DNA of 64,000 nt from Burkholderiales bacterium (lineage in GTDB: Bacteria > Pseudomonadota > Gammaproteobacteria > Burkholderiales > Casimicrobiaceae), in the NCBI GenBank assembly GCA_031277215.1, contig JAITMR010000042.1, forward strand, positions 1 to 64,000, in the 5' to 3' direction. The notes beneath the pieces are model-generated. The model worked only from the letters and a program-made list of their open reading frames with translations. It did no database searches and had not been told where the DNA came from. The position numbers were made by a program, and so were the translations under genes. This document shows positions 8,101-16,419 of the stretch, in pieces; position 1 is the first letter of the stretch, and every line of letters begins with the position of its first letter.

Positions 8101-9480
8101 ATGAAGGAAATACGCTGGTTGCCAGAGACTTTCGTTACGTTGATGGTAGCGTTGGTTGCTTGTTCCGGAGCCGTTTGGATTTTCTATCCGGGCTTTATGA
8201 CTTTCGATTCTTCCCTTGGCTTGTGGCTGGCGCGACACAGCGAGGGTTTTGGCATGACACCGCAGATTGTGACACTTATCTGGAGAGTGCTTTTACCTTT
8301 TGATTCTTCCAGCGGCGCCCCGCTTTTCGTGCTTAACAACGCTCTTTTTTGGTTGTCGTTGTGTGTCTTTGCGTTGACGCTTTTCAAGACGTGGTACGCC
8401 CGGCTCTTTTTTCTGGTGCTTTGCGGTTTGCTGTCGCCGTGTGTGCTGATTCTTGCACATGTGTGGAGCGATGCCATGCTGATCGGCGTCTTGTCATCGG
8501 CTTGCGCGTTGATCTTTTTGTCGGCAACAGGGCGCGGAAAAGGTTGGGCAGTTCTGGCGCTACCTTTTCTGGTGCTGGCGGGATTGGTGCGCTTCAATGC
8601 GTTTCCGGCGCTTTTGCCGATCCTCTGCTATTGGTGGTATGTGATGCTGGCAGGAACTTTGAAAACCTGGCGCCCGCCTGTGCGCTGCGCGGTCTTGCTG
8701 ACGCTTACCGTGGTTTTTTTGGCGGGTGTTTTCTCTGTCAATAAAGCATTGGAAAAACGTTTTGTGACGATCCCGATGTCGGCATGGGCGGTGGTGGCGA
8801 TGTGGGATTTGGCGGCGATCTCTCTGACAGCAAACGAAATGCGGATTCCTTCGTTTGCCATGCCGCCAACGACAACACTGGAAGAGCTGCGAAAACATTT
8901 CCGCGAAGATAGCAACACAACAATATATGCGGTCGTTTATGATAATGGCAGTCCTCAGCCGTACACGCCATCGCAGTTAAAAGAAATCAACAGGGCACTG
9001 CTAGCGGCGATTATCGAACATCCCGGGGCGTACTTTGAACATCGCTGGCGATTGACGCGCTATCTTTTCGGGCGCTACAACCACGATAAAAGCCTCACTT
9101 TTCATGCGGACATCTAGCCTTATGGCGACAATCCGCCCAGAGCATTGCCGGAAAATGCGTTGCGCAAAAAAACAATCGATTTTTATCAGGAAGCGGTCAA
9201 AACATGGTGGTCGGCGCCTGTGGGTTATGTGGCTGTTTCGCTGCTGTTGCTGCCGTTGCTTTGGCGGCATCGATACGGCGAACAAGGTAAATACGCGCTT
9301 ACACTCGTGCTTTCCGGTCTTTTATATGTAGCACCGTTATGTCTGGTCGCGCCGAGCGCCGAGCTGCGTTATTTTTCCTGGCTGTTCTTTACAGTACTCG
9401 TGGGTGTTGCCATGCTTTTTTCAGCCATGAAGCAGCGCAACTGCCCGGCTGGACGAGTCAAGAGCGGAAATCTGGTATAA
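8101..9480 (+). pseudogene. Polytopic membrane protein, glycosyltransferase-like, interrupted by an in-frame amber codon
   Basis: The frame starting at ATG 8101 encodes many hydrophobic segments (about residues 9-30, 80-100, 104-122, 130-145, 156-180, 198-216), then reaches TAG at 9115-9117. The same frame continues without shift to TAA at 9478-9480, with two further membrane segments, one of them GYVAVSLLLLPLLW. Joined, it would be 459 codons. Its position after a GtrB-like transferase suggests a GT-C style transferase or sugar-handling membrane protein; I do not recognise the family. TAG is an ordinary stop in this genome (ffh and sodC end in it), so recoding is unlikely. A recent nonsense change, or an assembly error, is the simplest reading. 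Confidence 0.75.
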
Positions 9481-9525
9481 ACTGTCAACCCGATAGGGGG
9501 CTTACGGACAATTTTTGGAGAAGTG

Positions 9526-10329
9526 ATGCAAAGACTGAAAAATGGATTTATCTGGGCGCTGGGACTTCTGGCCTGGACGATGGTAGCGAATGCGCAGTCG
9601 CCAGCGCCGGTTGAGAATCCCACTGGTGAAGCGGCGGAAGTCAAGGTGTTGCTGCAAAAGAAATTCCCCGATGCGCCGATTCGGCATGTCGAGAAAACGT
9701 CGCATCTCGGAGGGTTGTATGAGGTGCTTCTTGGCGACCAGATGATTTACACCAACAAAGAGGTGACACACATTCTGGCAGGCACGTTGTACGACACGCG
9801 GAGCATGCCGGGCGGGATGCAAAACTTGACCGACAGCCGCATGCGTGATCTGAATCGCGTTGATGTGGCGGCGATTCCGGTTTCGTATGCGTTCAAGCGA
9901 GTCAAAGGAAAAGGGGAGCGGGTGGTACACCTCTTCTCGGATATTGACTGCCCGTTCTGTGAAAGGATTGAGCAGACGCTGCGTGATATCGATAACGTGA
10001 CGATTTATACGTATTTGTTGCCGTTGGATGAACTGCATCCGGATGCGGCGCGTAAGTCAAAAATGATCTGGTGCGCCAAAGACACGGCGAAGGCATGGGA
10101 AGCGTATTGGGCGACCAAGAAATTGCCGGACAATAAGGGAGACTGCGAAACGCCGATCGAGAAGGTTCAACAGTTGGCACAAGGCTACGGTATTCGCGGT
10201 ACACCGGGAATGATTCTTGCCGACGGCACCATTGTTCCGGGCGCGTTGCCTAGAGATAACATGGAAGCTGAATTGACCCGCGCTGAAATAGCAGCGATAG
10301 CGCTGAACGCTGCCAAAAAGAAAAAATAA
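9526..10329 (+). CDS. dsbC: DsbC-like periplasmic thiol:disulfide isomerase
   Basis: A 267-residue secreted protein. Residues 1-23 are a signal peptide ending ANA. An N-terminal DsbC dimerisation domain follows (about 35-95: VKVLLQKKFPDAPI, YEVLLGDQMIYTNKE), then a thioredoxin-fold domain with the active site CPFC at residues 142-145 (FSDIDCPFCERIEQ) and the cis-proline region RGTPGMILADG. Another cysteine pair (WCAK, DCET) matches the structural disulphide of DsbC. It corrects wrong disulphides and is kept reduced by DsbD, which is not in the window. The ATG at 9526 has ggag five bases ahead; a GTG at 9523 is also in frame. Confidence 0.9.
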   Translation: MQRLKNGFIWALGLLAWTMVANAQSPAPVENPTGEAAEVKVLLQKKFPDAPIRHVEKTSHLGGLYEVLLGDQMIYTNKEVTHILAGTLYDTRSMPGGMQNLTDSRMRDLNRVDVAAIPVSYAFKRVKGKGERVVHLFSDIDCPFCERIEQTLRDIDNVTIYTYLLPLDELHPDAARKSKMIWCAKDTAKAWEAYWATKKLPDNKGDCETPIEKVQQLAQGYGIRGTPGMILADGTIVPGALPRDNMEAELTRAEIAAIALNAAKKKK

Positions 10330-10411
10330 CCAAAGAGGAAAAATAACCAGGGCGGTGGCTGGAGAGGATGCCCGTCTTCGTCTTGCAAACAGGCAGGCAA
10401 AAGATAAGAGC

Positions 10412-10447
10412 AAAAGGCGAAAGTGCGACGCTTTCGCCTTTTGCTTT
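10412..10447. terminator. Bidirectional intrinsic terminator
   Basis: A 12-base-pair stem, AAAAGGCGAAAG (10412-10423) with CTTTCGCCTTTT (10431-10442), closes a seven-base loop, and T-runs are present on both strands. It lies between the convergent dsbC-like gene and the small lipoprotein gene and can end both transcripts. Confidence 0.85.
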
Positions 10448-10457
10448 TTGACCGTGG

Positions 10458-10724
10458 TTACAGCGGCGGCCAGCCCGGAGAAGGTGTTGACGCCGGTGGT
10501 CTGCGTTCGGGGATCGACTCGACCGTCATCGGCTCCAACTCGGTGACTTCGCGCGCCGGCCAGCGCATGGTGTTTGGCGATTCTGCGCCCAGCCACCACA
10601 GTTCATGCCGATAATTACTACGAGGATCGTCGGCGGTGAATGAGGCGCAGCCGCTCAACAACCATAAAACGGCTAGCGGCAACACGAGCAGACGGCACGG
10701 ACGGAATGAAAAGAAACGGGTCAT
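10458..10724 (-). CDS. Small predicted lipoprotein
   Basis: An 88-residue protein of unknown function. The first 26 residues form a lipoprotein signal: basic N-terminus (MTRFFSFRPCR), hydrophobic core and lipobox LLSGC, with the lipidated cysteine at residue 26. The mature part is about 60 residues, tryptophan- and proline-rich (ELWWLGAE, RRPPASTPSPGWPPL). No catalytic motif is visible. It is read away from mraZ and ends at the bidirectional terminator, so it is its own unit. Confidence 0.7.
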   Translation of the reverse strand: MTRFFSFRPCRLLVLPLAVLWLLSGCASFTADDPRSNYRHELWWLGAESPNTMRWPAREVTELEPMTVESIPERRPPASTPSPGWPPL

Positions 10725-11115
10725 GGCTCAAACCTCGGAAACGTTGTTGTCAGCCCTTCGCGGTTCTCCCGGTAGAAGCGTTCACAGGCTCGCACGGGCA
10801 TACACGATGGATTCGTTAATGAGCTTACCATTGCCGCGGGCATTTGCGTAACATTTGTCCGGATTTTGTCATTTTTCAGGACGGTTTGTGCCGCTTTTGG
10901 CGCGGAAAATCGGAGTAGTTGGTGGCCGGAGCCTCCTCGTAAACCCCTGAAAAGCGCGGTTGGAAAGGAAAAACCGGGGCAGAAAATAAATCGTGGTTTT
11001 TTTGCGACAGTTTCTTGAAAAAGTACTTTCACATTACGGTTTAACGACCTATTTCTAAAAGAAAAAGAGACTTTTTTCCGAGTTAGGGGATTTTTCGGCA
11101 AAGAAGCACAAACCG
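10725..11115. other. Long upstream region of the dcw cluster
   Basis: About 390 bases without a supported gene between the divergent lipoprotein gene and the mraZ promoter. It is AT-rich from about 10980 onward, with A/T runs. A reverse-strand frame across 10721-11101 has no ribosome site or recognisable product. It may hold the lipoprotein promoter and upstream elements for the dcw promoter, but I could not pick them out. Confidence 0.4.
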
Positions 11116-11144
11116 TTGACGATCATGGAAGCGGGTCGTATAGT
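11116..11144 (+). promoter_or_regulatory. Strong sigma-70 promoter of the dcw cluster (Pmra)
   Basis: TTGACG at 11116-11121 and TATAGT at 11139-11144 are separated by exactly 17 bases. Each differs from consensus at one base. The start of transcription should fall near 11150, inside the MraZ repeat array. Confidence 0.75.
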
Positions 11145-11192
11145 GGCGGAAGGTGTGAAAAAGTGGGAAATTGTGGTAAATCGGGAGAAAAA
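11143..11192 (+). promoter_or_regulatory. MraZ operator: five ten-base repeats
   Basis: Five direct repeats stand in exact ten-base register: GTGGCGGAAG, GTGTGAAAAA, GTGGGAAATT, GTGGTAAATC and GGGAGAAAAA. MraZ in E. coli and relatives is known to bind GTGGG-type repeats spaced by five bases ahead of its own operon. The array begins inside the -10 element and covers the likely start point, so MraZ binding should block the dcw promoter. Confidence 0.8.
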
Positions 11193-11302
11193 AGCTCCTG
11201 ACCAGCGTCACTAAGCCTTTGCATTTGAAGCGCCATTTGGCGGCTAAGTGGCTGTAAACATTTGTTTTTAAGCTGTTTTTCTTGGAAAACGGTTGTCGCG
11301 TG

Positions 11303-11791
11303 ATGAATGCTTCTCAAACGCCCCTGCCGAAAGTCTCTGCTCCCGTTTTTCGCGGCGTGACACAACTGGCGCTCGATTCCAAGGGGCGGCTGGCGGTTCC
11401 TTCTCGTTATCGGGAGGCGTTGAATTTGCACGGCGAAGGCCATCTGGTGATTACGGCTGATCCCAGCCGCTGTTTGCTGGTTTATCCCCAGCCGATCTGG
11501 GAGCCGATTCAGGAAAAGTTGATGGCGTTGTCGTCGTTCGACGAGCGTATTCGCGCATTGCAACGTTTACTCGTCGGTTACGCCGACGATGTTGCGCTCG
11601 ACGGCGCCGGTCGGGTGTTGGTGTCGCCAGCGCTGCGGCAATACGCTCAATTCGATCATCGGGTGGTGCTGGTCGGCCAGGGCGGGCATTTTGAGTTGTG
11701 GGATGAGGGATTGTGGCAGGCGCAGATGGCGCAAGCGATTCGTTTGACGCACGACGATCTGCCGCCGATTCTTGATGGTTTTTCGCTGTAA
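11303..11791 (+). CDS. mraZ: Transcriptional regulator MraZ
   Basis: A 162-residue AbrB-like DNA-binding protein that forms rings and represses the dcw operon. Two MraZ half-domains are visible, each with a DXXXR core: LALDSKGRLAVPSRYRE (about residues 22-38) and VALDGAGRVLVSPALRQ (about 95-111). The sequence before the first domain (MNASQTPLPKVSAPVFRGV) is about 15 residues longer than the common MFRGV start. The ATG at 11303 (or GTG at 11300) is the first start after the leader; the ribosome site is weak. It heads the cluster, with rsmH 11 bases after its stop. Confidence 0.93.
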   Translation: MNASQTPLPKVSAPVFRGVTQLALDSKGRLAVPSRYREALNLHGEGHLVITADPSRCLLVYPQPIWEPIQEKLMALSSFDERIRALQRLLVGYADDVALDGAGRVLVSPALRQYAQFDHRVVLVGQGGHFELWDEGLWQAQMAQAIRLTHDDLPPILDGFSL

Positions 11792-11802
11792 AGCGCGTTT
11801 CG

Positions 11803-12828
11803 ATGAGTCTGTCTCATGTACCGGTATTGTTGAATGAAGTACTGGCGGCGTTACGGATACGCCGCGACGGTGTTTACGTCGATGGAACTTTTGGGCGCGG
11901 CGGTCACAGCCGCGCGATTCTGGCGCAGTTGGGAGAGAAGGGTCGGGTGATAGCCCTGGATCGAGACCCCGATGCCGAATCTGCCGCATCTGCTTTGATG
12001 CAGAAGGACGCCCGTTTTTTGTTTCAACGTGCCTGGTTTTCCGAGATGCCTGACGTACTTGCTGCGCACGCGATCCATGAAGTCGATGGTGTGTTGCTCG
12101 ATCTTGGGGTGTCGTCGCCGCAGATCGACGACGCCGAACGAGGTTTTTCTTTTCGCCACGACGGGCCGCTCGACATGCGAATGGATCCAACGCGCGGCGA
12201 GTCGGCAGCGGCGTTTTTGATGCGGGCCGGACAACAACAAATCACGGAGGTTTTAAAACATTATGGTGAAGAACGGTTTGCTGCATCGATTGCAAGAGCG
12301 ATTGTTGAGGCTAGGCAGGAACGCCCCATCGAGCGTACCGCTCAACTGGCCGCGCTCGTTGCGCAAAGTCTCGGCGCGCGGGTACACGGTGATTGGCATC
12401 AGGACCCGGCCACGCGCACTTTCCAAGCCCTTCGTATCCAGGTAAACGAGGAGTTGAAGGAAATCATGCGCGTGTTGCCGCGATTGATTGCACACTTGAA
12501 AACCGGCGCACGGTTGGCGGTGATCAGTTTTCATTCGCTGGAAGATCGACTGGTAAAGCGGTTTATGCGTTGCGCGGCGCAACCGTTTGGCGGCGATGAA
12601 ACGCTGCTGCGTTTGCCGCTCGCGCAGGCGGTGCTGCCGGAGCCGCCGTTGCGACTGATTGGTCGCGCGATCAGGGCGCGTGAAGATGAAGTGAACGCTA
12701 ATCCGCGGGCGCGTAGCGCCGTGTTGCGGGTGGCGGAACGTACGGCGTCGTCGTGGGATCGGAGCAGTGTTGCGAACGATGTGGCTCGACTGCACGCGGC
12801 GGCGTTCGGAAACGCGGAGGTGGCGTGA
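11803..12828 (+). CDS. rsmH: 16S rRNA (cytosine(1402)-N(4))-methyltransferase RsmH
   Basis: A 341-residue SAM-dependent methyltransferase that modifies C1402 in the ribosomal P site. Family motifs are present: HVPVLLNEVL at the start, SAM motif DGTFGRGGHS, VIALDRDP, LLDLGVSSPQIDD, the GFSFRHDGPLDMRMD block and ISFHSLEDRLVKRF near the C-terminal third. The usual C-terminal NPRARSAVLRVAER is also there. The insertion domain (residues about 110-215) is of normal size. It ends in a TGATG junction with ftsL. Confidence 0.96.
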   Translation: MSLSHVPVLLNEVLAALRIRRDGVYVDGTFGRGGHSRAILAQLGEKGRVIALDRDPDAESAASALMQKDARFLFQRAWFSEMPDVLAAHAIHEVDGVLLDLGVSSPQIDDAERGFSFRHDGPLDMRMDPTRGESAAAFLMRAGQQQITEVLKHYGEERFAASIARAIVEARQERPIERTAQLAALVAQSLGARVHGDWHQDPATRTFQALRIQVNEELKEIMRVLPRLIAHLKTGARLAVISFHSLEDRLVKRFMRCAAQPFGGDETLLRLPLAQAVLPEPPLRLIGRAIRAREDEVNANPRARSAVLRVAERTASSWDRSSVANDVARLHAAAFGNAEVA

Positions 12829-13145
12829 TGGCGCGCACGGGCGCTTTGCTGCTGTTGTTGGTCGTTTGCGCGTTGTTGCTGGTCACGTCGCGCCATCAGG
12901 CGCGCATGTTGTTCGTCGAGTTGGAACGCGATCGTCAACAGGCGCAGACGTATGAAGTAGATTACGGCAGATTGCAACTTGAATCGTCAACCTGGAGCGT
13001 GCCGACGCGCATCGATCGCTTGGCGCGCGGCCCGCTAGCGATGCAGTTGCCCGAACCCGGCCGGATTCAGATGATTGAAGTACCGTCGTCGCAAATTTTT
13101 TCGCGGGAGCGTGGACAAGAGCACAAACAAGAGGCAGCGCCATGA
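12828..13145 (+). CDS. ftsL: Cell division protein FtsL
   Basis: A 105-residue bitopic membrane protein. Residues 4-20 (TGALLLLLVVCALLLVT) are the single membrane segment. The periplasmic region starts with a short coiled coil (MLFVELERDRQQAQTYEVDYGRLQLE), as in FtsL, which pairs with FtsB and FtsQ and activates FtsWI. It has the family pattern of short, poorly conserved sequence; identity rests on size, layout and position between rsmH and ftsI. Start and stop overlap both neighbours. Confidence 0.88.
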   Translation: MARTGALLLLLVVCALLLVTSRHQARMLFVELERDRQQAQTYEVDYGRLQLESSTWSVPTRIDRLARGPLAMQLPEPGRIQMIEVPSSQIFSRERGQEHKQEAAP

Positions 13146-14890
13146 CATTCAATATCGGTCTGTTGTCGTCACGTCGCAAGCAGGCGCCGATGCCGGAGTT
13201 GTCACCGGCGCGGGCGCTGCTCGTTTTCGGTTTACTCGGCGTGCTGTTTCTCGTATTGGTTGGCAAAGCATTGTACTTACAATGGGTGAGCGGCGATTTT
13301 CTGCAAACGCAAGGCGTGGCACGTTATGTGCGCGATGTCGAAATTCCGGCATGCCGCGGCAAAATCACTGACCGTTCCGATGAACCGCTGGCGATTTCGA
13401 CTCCGGTAAAATCGTTGTGGGCGTTTACCGGAAAACTGAATGCTTCCGATGAGCAAATGAAGGCGCTGGCAAAGGTGCTCGACACGACGCCGCAAGCGTT
13501 GAAAAAAAGAATCGAGGCGGCAGGCGATTTCGTCTATCTGGCCAAAGGTGTGTCGCCGGAAGTGGCCGAAGAAGCGTTGGCGCTCAAGATTCACGGGCTT
13601 TACGATGAGAGGGTGTACCGGCGTTATTATCCTGCCGGAGAATTGACCAGTCAGATTCTCGGCTTCACCGACGGCGGTGATTACGGTCAGGAAGGTCTGG
13701 AACTGGTGCGCCAGGATTGGCTGGGTGGCAAGCCGGGCAGTCGCCGCGTCATCATCAACCGCAAGGGTGAGGCGGTTGAGGACATCGCCGGTGTACGGGC
13801 GCCGCAGGAAGGGCGCAATCTGGCGTTGTCGCTCGACCTTCGCCTGCAACATCTGGCGCAAAAAGAACTGAAAGCGGCGATCATCGAACACAAGGCCAAG
13901 GCCGGCAGTCTGGTGATTCTTGATGCGCAGACCGGCGAAGTGCTGGCACTTTCCAACTGGCCGACGTATAACCCGAACCGACGCGATGAATTCGTTGCGG
14001 CAAAAATGCGCAACCGTGCGTTGATCGATATTTTTGAACCGGGTTCGACGTTTAAACCGTTCACGGTTGCGATTGCATTGGACGCCGGTCGCGTGAAACC
14101 GACGACGATGATGGAAACGGCAGGCGGACAGTGGACGATCGGCAAGGCCACCATCAACGACGCTTACGTCAGCGGCAATCTGACCGTTGAGCAGGTGTTG
14201 CAACGTTCGTCGAACATCGGAACGGCGAAAGTTGCGTTGATGATGCCGTCCGAAAAAATGTGGCAAGGGTTGTCCAGCGCCGGTTTTGGCATGCCGGTGA
14301 ATACCGGTTTTCCCGGCGAAAGCACAGGACGCTTGCGTTCGGCCAAAAGTTGGCGACCGATTGAGCAGGCGACAATTTCATACGGGCATGGCGTGTCAGT
14401 CAATCTGTTGCAACTGGCGCGTGGTTATACGATTTTCACCGGCAATGGCGAACTGAAACCAGTGTCGTTGTATCGGATTTCCGGCGATGTGGTCGGCAAG
14501 CCTGTGATTTCGCCGGCGACTGCTATGGAGATGCGCCGAATGCTGGAATTGGCGGCGCTTCCGGGTGGTACGGGTGTGCGCGCACAGGTGCCGGATTACC
14601 GTGTTGCCGGTAAGACAGGAACGGCGCGTAAACCGGAAAAGGGCGGTTATAGCAGCAACAAATACGTCAGTTCGTTTGTCGGTTTCGCACCGGTGTCGTC
14701 GCCACGCTTGATTGTGGCGGTGATGATCGACGAACCCTCGGCCGGAAAGTATTACGGCTCGGCAGTGGCGGCGCCAGTATTTTCCAGCGTTGTCGGCAAA
14801 GCGTTGCGAATGCTGGGCGTGCCGCCCGATCGCCATGCTGTGCCGCTGATGCTGCCGCCCGACGGTGAAGACATTGTGGAGGAAACGTGA
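13142..14890 (+). CDS. ftsI: Peptidoglycan D,D-transpeptidase FtsI (PBP3)
   Basis: A 582-residue class B penicillin-binding protein that cross-links septal peptidoglycan. One membrane segment (about residues 24-45) is followed by the dimerisation domain and the transpeptidase domain. The active-site motifs are S302-x-x-K305 (EPGSTFKPF), S356-S357-N358 (RSSNIG) and K491-T-G-T (AGKTGTARK). The length matches betaproteobacterial FtsI. The ATG overlaps the ftsL stop in ATGA form, and the stop joins murE as TGATG, so expression is coupled within the cluster. Confidence 0.97.
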   Translation: MTFNIGLLSSRRKQAPMPELSPARALLVFGLLGVLFLVLVGKALYLQWVSGDFLQTQGVARYVRDVEIPACRGKITDRSDEPLAISTPVKSLWAFTGKLNASDEQMKALAKVLDTTPQALKKRIEAAGDFVYLAKGVSPEVAEEALALKIHGLYDERVYRRYYPAGELTSQILGFTDGGDYGQEGLELVRQDWLGGKPGSRRVIINRKGEAVEDIAGVRAPQEGRNLALSLDLRLQHLAQKELKAAIIEHKAKAGSLVILDAQTGEVLALSNWPTYNPNRRDEFVAAKMRNRALIDIFEPGSTFKPFTVAIALDAGRVKPTTMMETAGGQWTIGKATINDAYVSGNLTVEQVLQRSSNIGTAKVALMMPSEKMWQGLSSAGFGMPVNTGFPGESTGRLRSAKSWRPIEQATISYGHGVSVNLLQLARGYTIFTGNGELKPVSLYRISGDVVGKPVISPATAMEMRRMLELAALPGGTGVRAQVPDYRVAGKTGTARKPEKGGYSSNKYVSSFVGFAPVSSPRLIVAVMIDEPSAGKYYGSAVAAPVFSSVVGKALRMLGVPPDRHAVPLMLPPDGEDIVEET

Positions 14891-16419
14891 TGTTGCACAC
14901 ACCATTTTCTCCGGCATTTTCTTTGGGAGCGTTGGCCGCATGGCTGGCGCAGTTCCCTGTGCCGCCGAAAGGTATCACCATTGACAGCCGACAGGTGACG
15001 CCGGGAATGTTATTCGCGGCACTGCCGGGGGCGCAACACGATGGTCGGCGTTTCATCGCTGAAGCCATCGCACGTGGCGCAGCCGGTATTCTTCAGGAAA
15101 TCGGCGACGGCACTACAGATGATGATAAGACAGGGGCGAACGTTCCTGTCTGGGGCGTCAGCGGTTTGGCTCCTTGCTTGGGGATGATCGCCGACACGGT
15201 TTATGGACAGCCGTCGCGACATTTGCCGTTGATCGGCGTTACCGGCACCAACGGGAAAACATCGTGCGTGTATTGGATTGCGCAGGCATTGCAGGCGCAC
15301 GGGACGCGCACCGGTGTGATCGGAACGCTGGGTCATGGGTTGGTGGAAGAAAAAGCGTGGGCGGCATCGCTTAACACGACGCCGGACGCGGCGAGTCTGC
15401 AAAGCGCACTGGCGCAGCTCCGGCAGCAAGGCGCTGAAGCTGTCGCGATGGAAGTGTCGTCGATCGGACTTGAGCAGGGGCGTGTCAATGGTTGTTGTTT
15501 CGATACCGCGCTGTTTACCAATTTGACGCACGACCACCTCGATTACCACGGTACGTTCGAGGCTTACGCGGCGGCGAAGACGCGGCTTTTCGCTTGGCCG
15601 CAGCTCCGCCACGCGGTGATCAATATTGACGATCCGATGAGCGGCGCGATGGTGACGGCAGCCCATTTGCGGAAAGCGAAGTTATGGCGTTGCAGCAGCA
15701 GAGGTCATTCGGACGCTGAGATTGCGATGACCGGCGTTGGAGGCAACGGCTGCGGCAGCGCTTGCGAAATGCGTTTTACGGTTCGTACGCCACAAGGCGA
15801 TGGTGAAGTGCGCACGGCGTTGCTCGGAGAATTCAATCGGGCGAACGTGTTGGGCGTGCTGGGGGTGTTGCTGGCGCAGGAAGTGCCGTTGCCGGAAGCC
15901 TTGCAATGTCTTTCGAGGTTGACGCCGCCGCCCGGTCGTTTGCAGCGGTTGGGGCGCGAAGGTCAGCCTGTGGTGGTGATTGATTACGCGCATACGCCTG
16001 ACGCGCTCGACAATGTGTTGCGGACGTTGCGGGCGACGCGAATGGAAGGACAGCAGTTGTTTTGCGTGTTCGGTTGCGGCGGCGATCGCGATCCCGGCAA
16101 GCGACCGCTGATGGGCGCGATTGCCGCAAAACAAGCGGATCGTGTCTGGATCACCAACGACAATCCGCGCAACGAATCGCCGACAGTCATTCTGAAGGCA
16201 ATCGAGGAAGGCTTGCGTTCGGTCAACGGCGCTTCATGGGTTGTTGAACCTGATCGGGCGGTGGCGATTACGCAAGCGATTGCAACAGCGCAAGCGGGCG
16301 ATTTGGTACTGATCGCAGGAAAGGGGCACGAACCTTATCAGGAAATCGCCGGAGAGCACCATTCGTTTCTGGATGCCGATGTAGCGGCGCAGGCGCTGAA
16401 TGTATGGAGTGCGTCATGA
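14890..16419 (+). CDS. murE: UDP-MurNAc-L-Ala-D-Glu:meso-diaminopimelate ligase MurE
   Basis: A 509-residue Mur ligase that adds the third residue of the peptidoglycan stem peptide. The ATP loop reads VTGTNGKTS (about residues 116-124). The amino-acid binding motif DNPR (in WITNDNPRNESP) predicts meso-diaminopimelate and not lysine, consistent with a Gram-negative. VVVIDYAHTPDAL and the C-terminal LIAGKGHEPYQ are also present. The N-terminal UDP-binding domain is complete. The ATG at 14890 overlaps the ftsI stop; a GTG three bases earlier is possible. Confidence 0.96.
   Translation: MLHTPFSPAFSLGALAAWLAQFPVPPKGITIDSRQVTPGMLFAALPGAQHDGRRFIAEAIARGAAGILQEIGDGTTDDDKTGANVPVWGVSGLAPCLGMIADTVYGQPSRHLPLIGVTGTNGKTSCVYWIAQALQAHGTRTGVIGTLGHGLVEEKAWAASLNTTPDAASLQSALAQLRQQGAEAVAMEVSSIGLEQGRVNGCCFDTALFTNLTHDHLDYHGTFEAYAAAKTRLFAWPQLRHAVINIDDPMSGAMVTAAHLRKAKLWRCSSRGHSDAEIAMTGVGGNGCGSACEMRFTVRTPQGDGEVRTALLGEFNRANVLGVLGVLLAQEVPLPEALQCLSRLTPPPGRLQRLGREGQPVVVIDYAHTPDALDNVLRTLRATRMEGQQLFCVFGCGGDRDPGKRPLMGAIAAKQADRVWITNDNPRNESPTVILKAIEEGLRSVNGASWVVEPDRAVAITQAIATAQAGDLVLIAGKGHEPYQEIAGEHHSFLDADVAAQALNVWSAS

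Noticed and set aside
9145..9480. A separate small membrane protein gene downstream of the amber codon
   Set aside because: It is in the same frame as 8101-9117 with no ribosome site of its own, and reads as the missing C-terminal part; merged into one interrupted gene.
10721..11101. Reverse-strand 126-residue frame upstream of mraZ
   Set aside because: It covers the start of the lipoprotein gene, is basic and phenylalanine-rich without any known motif, and the area looks regulatory.
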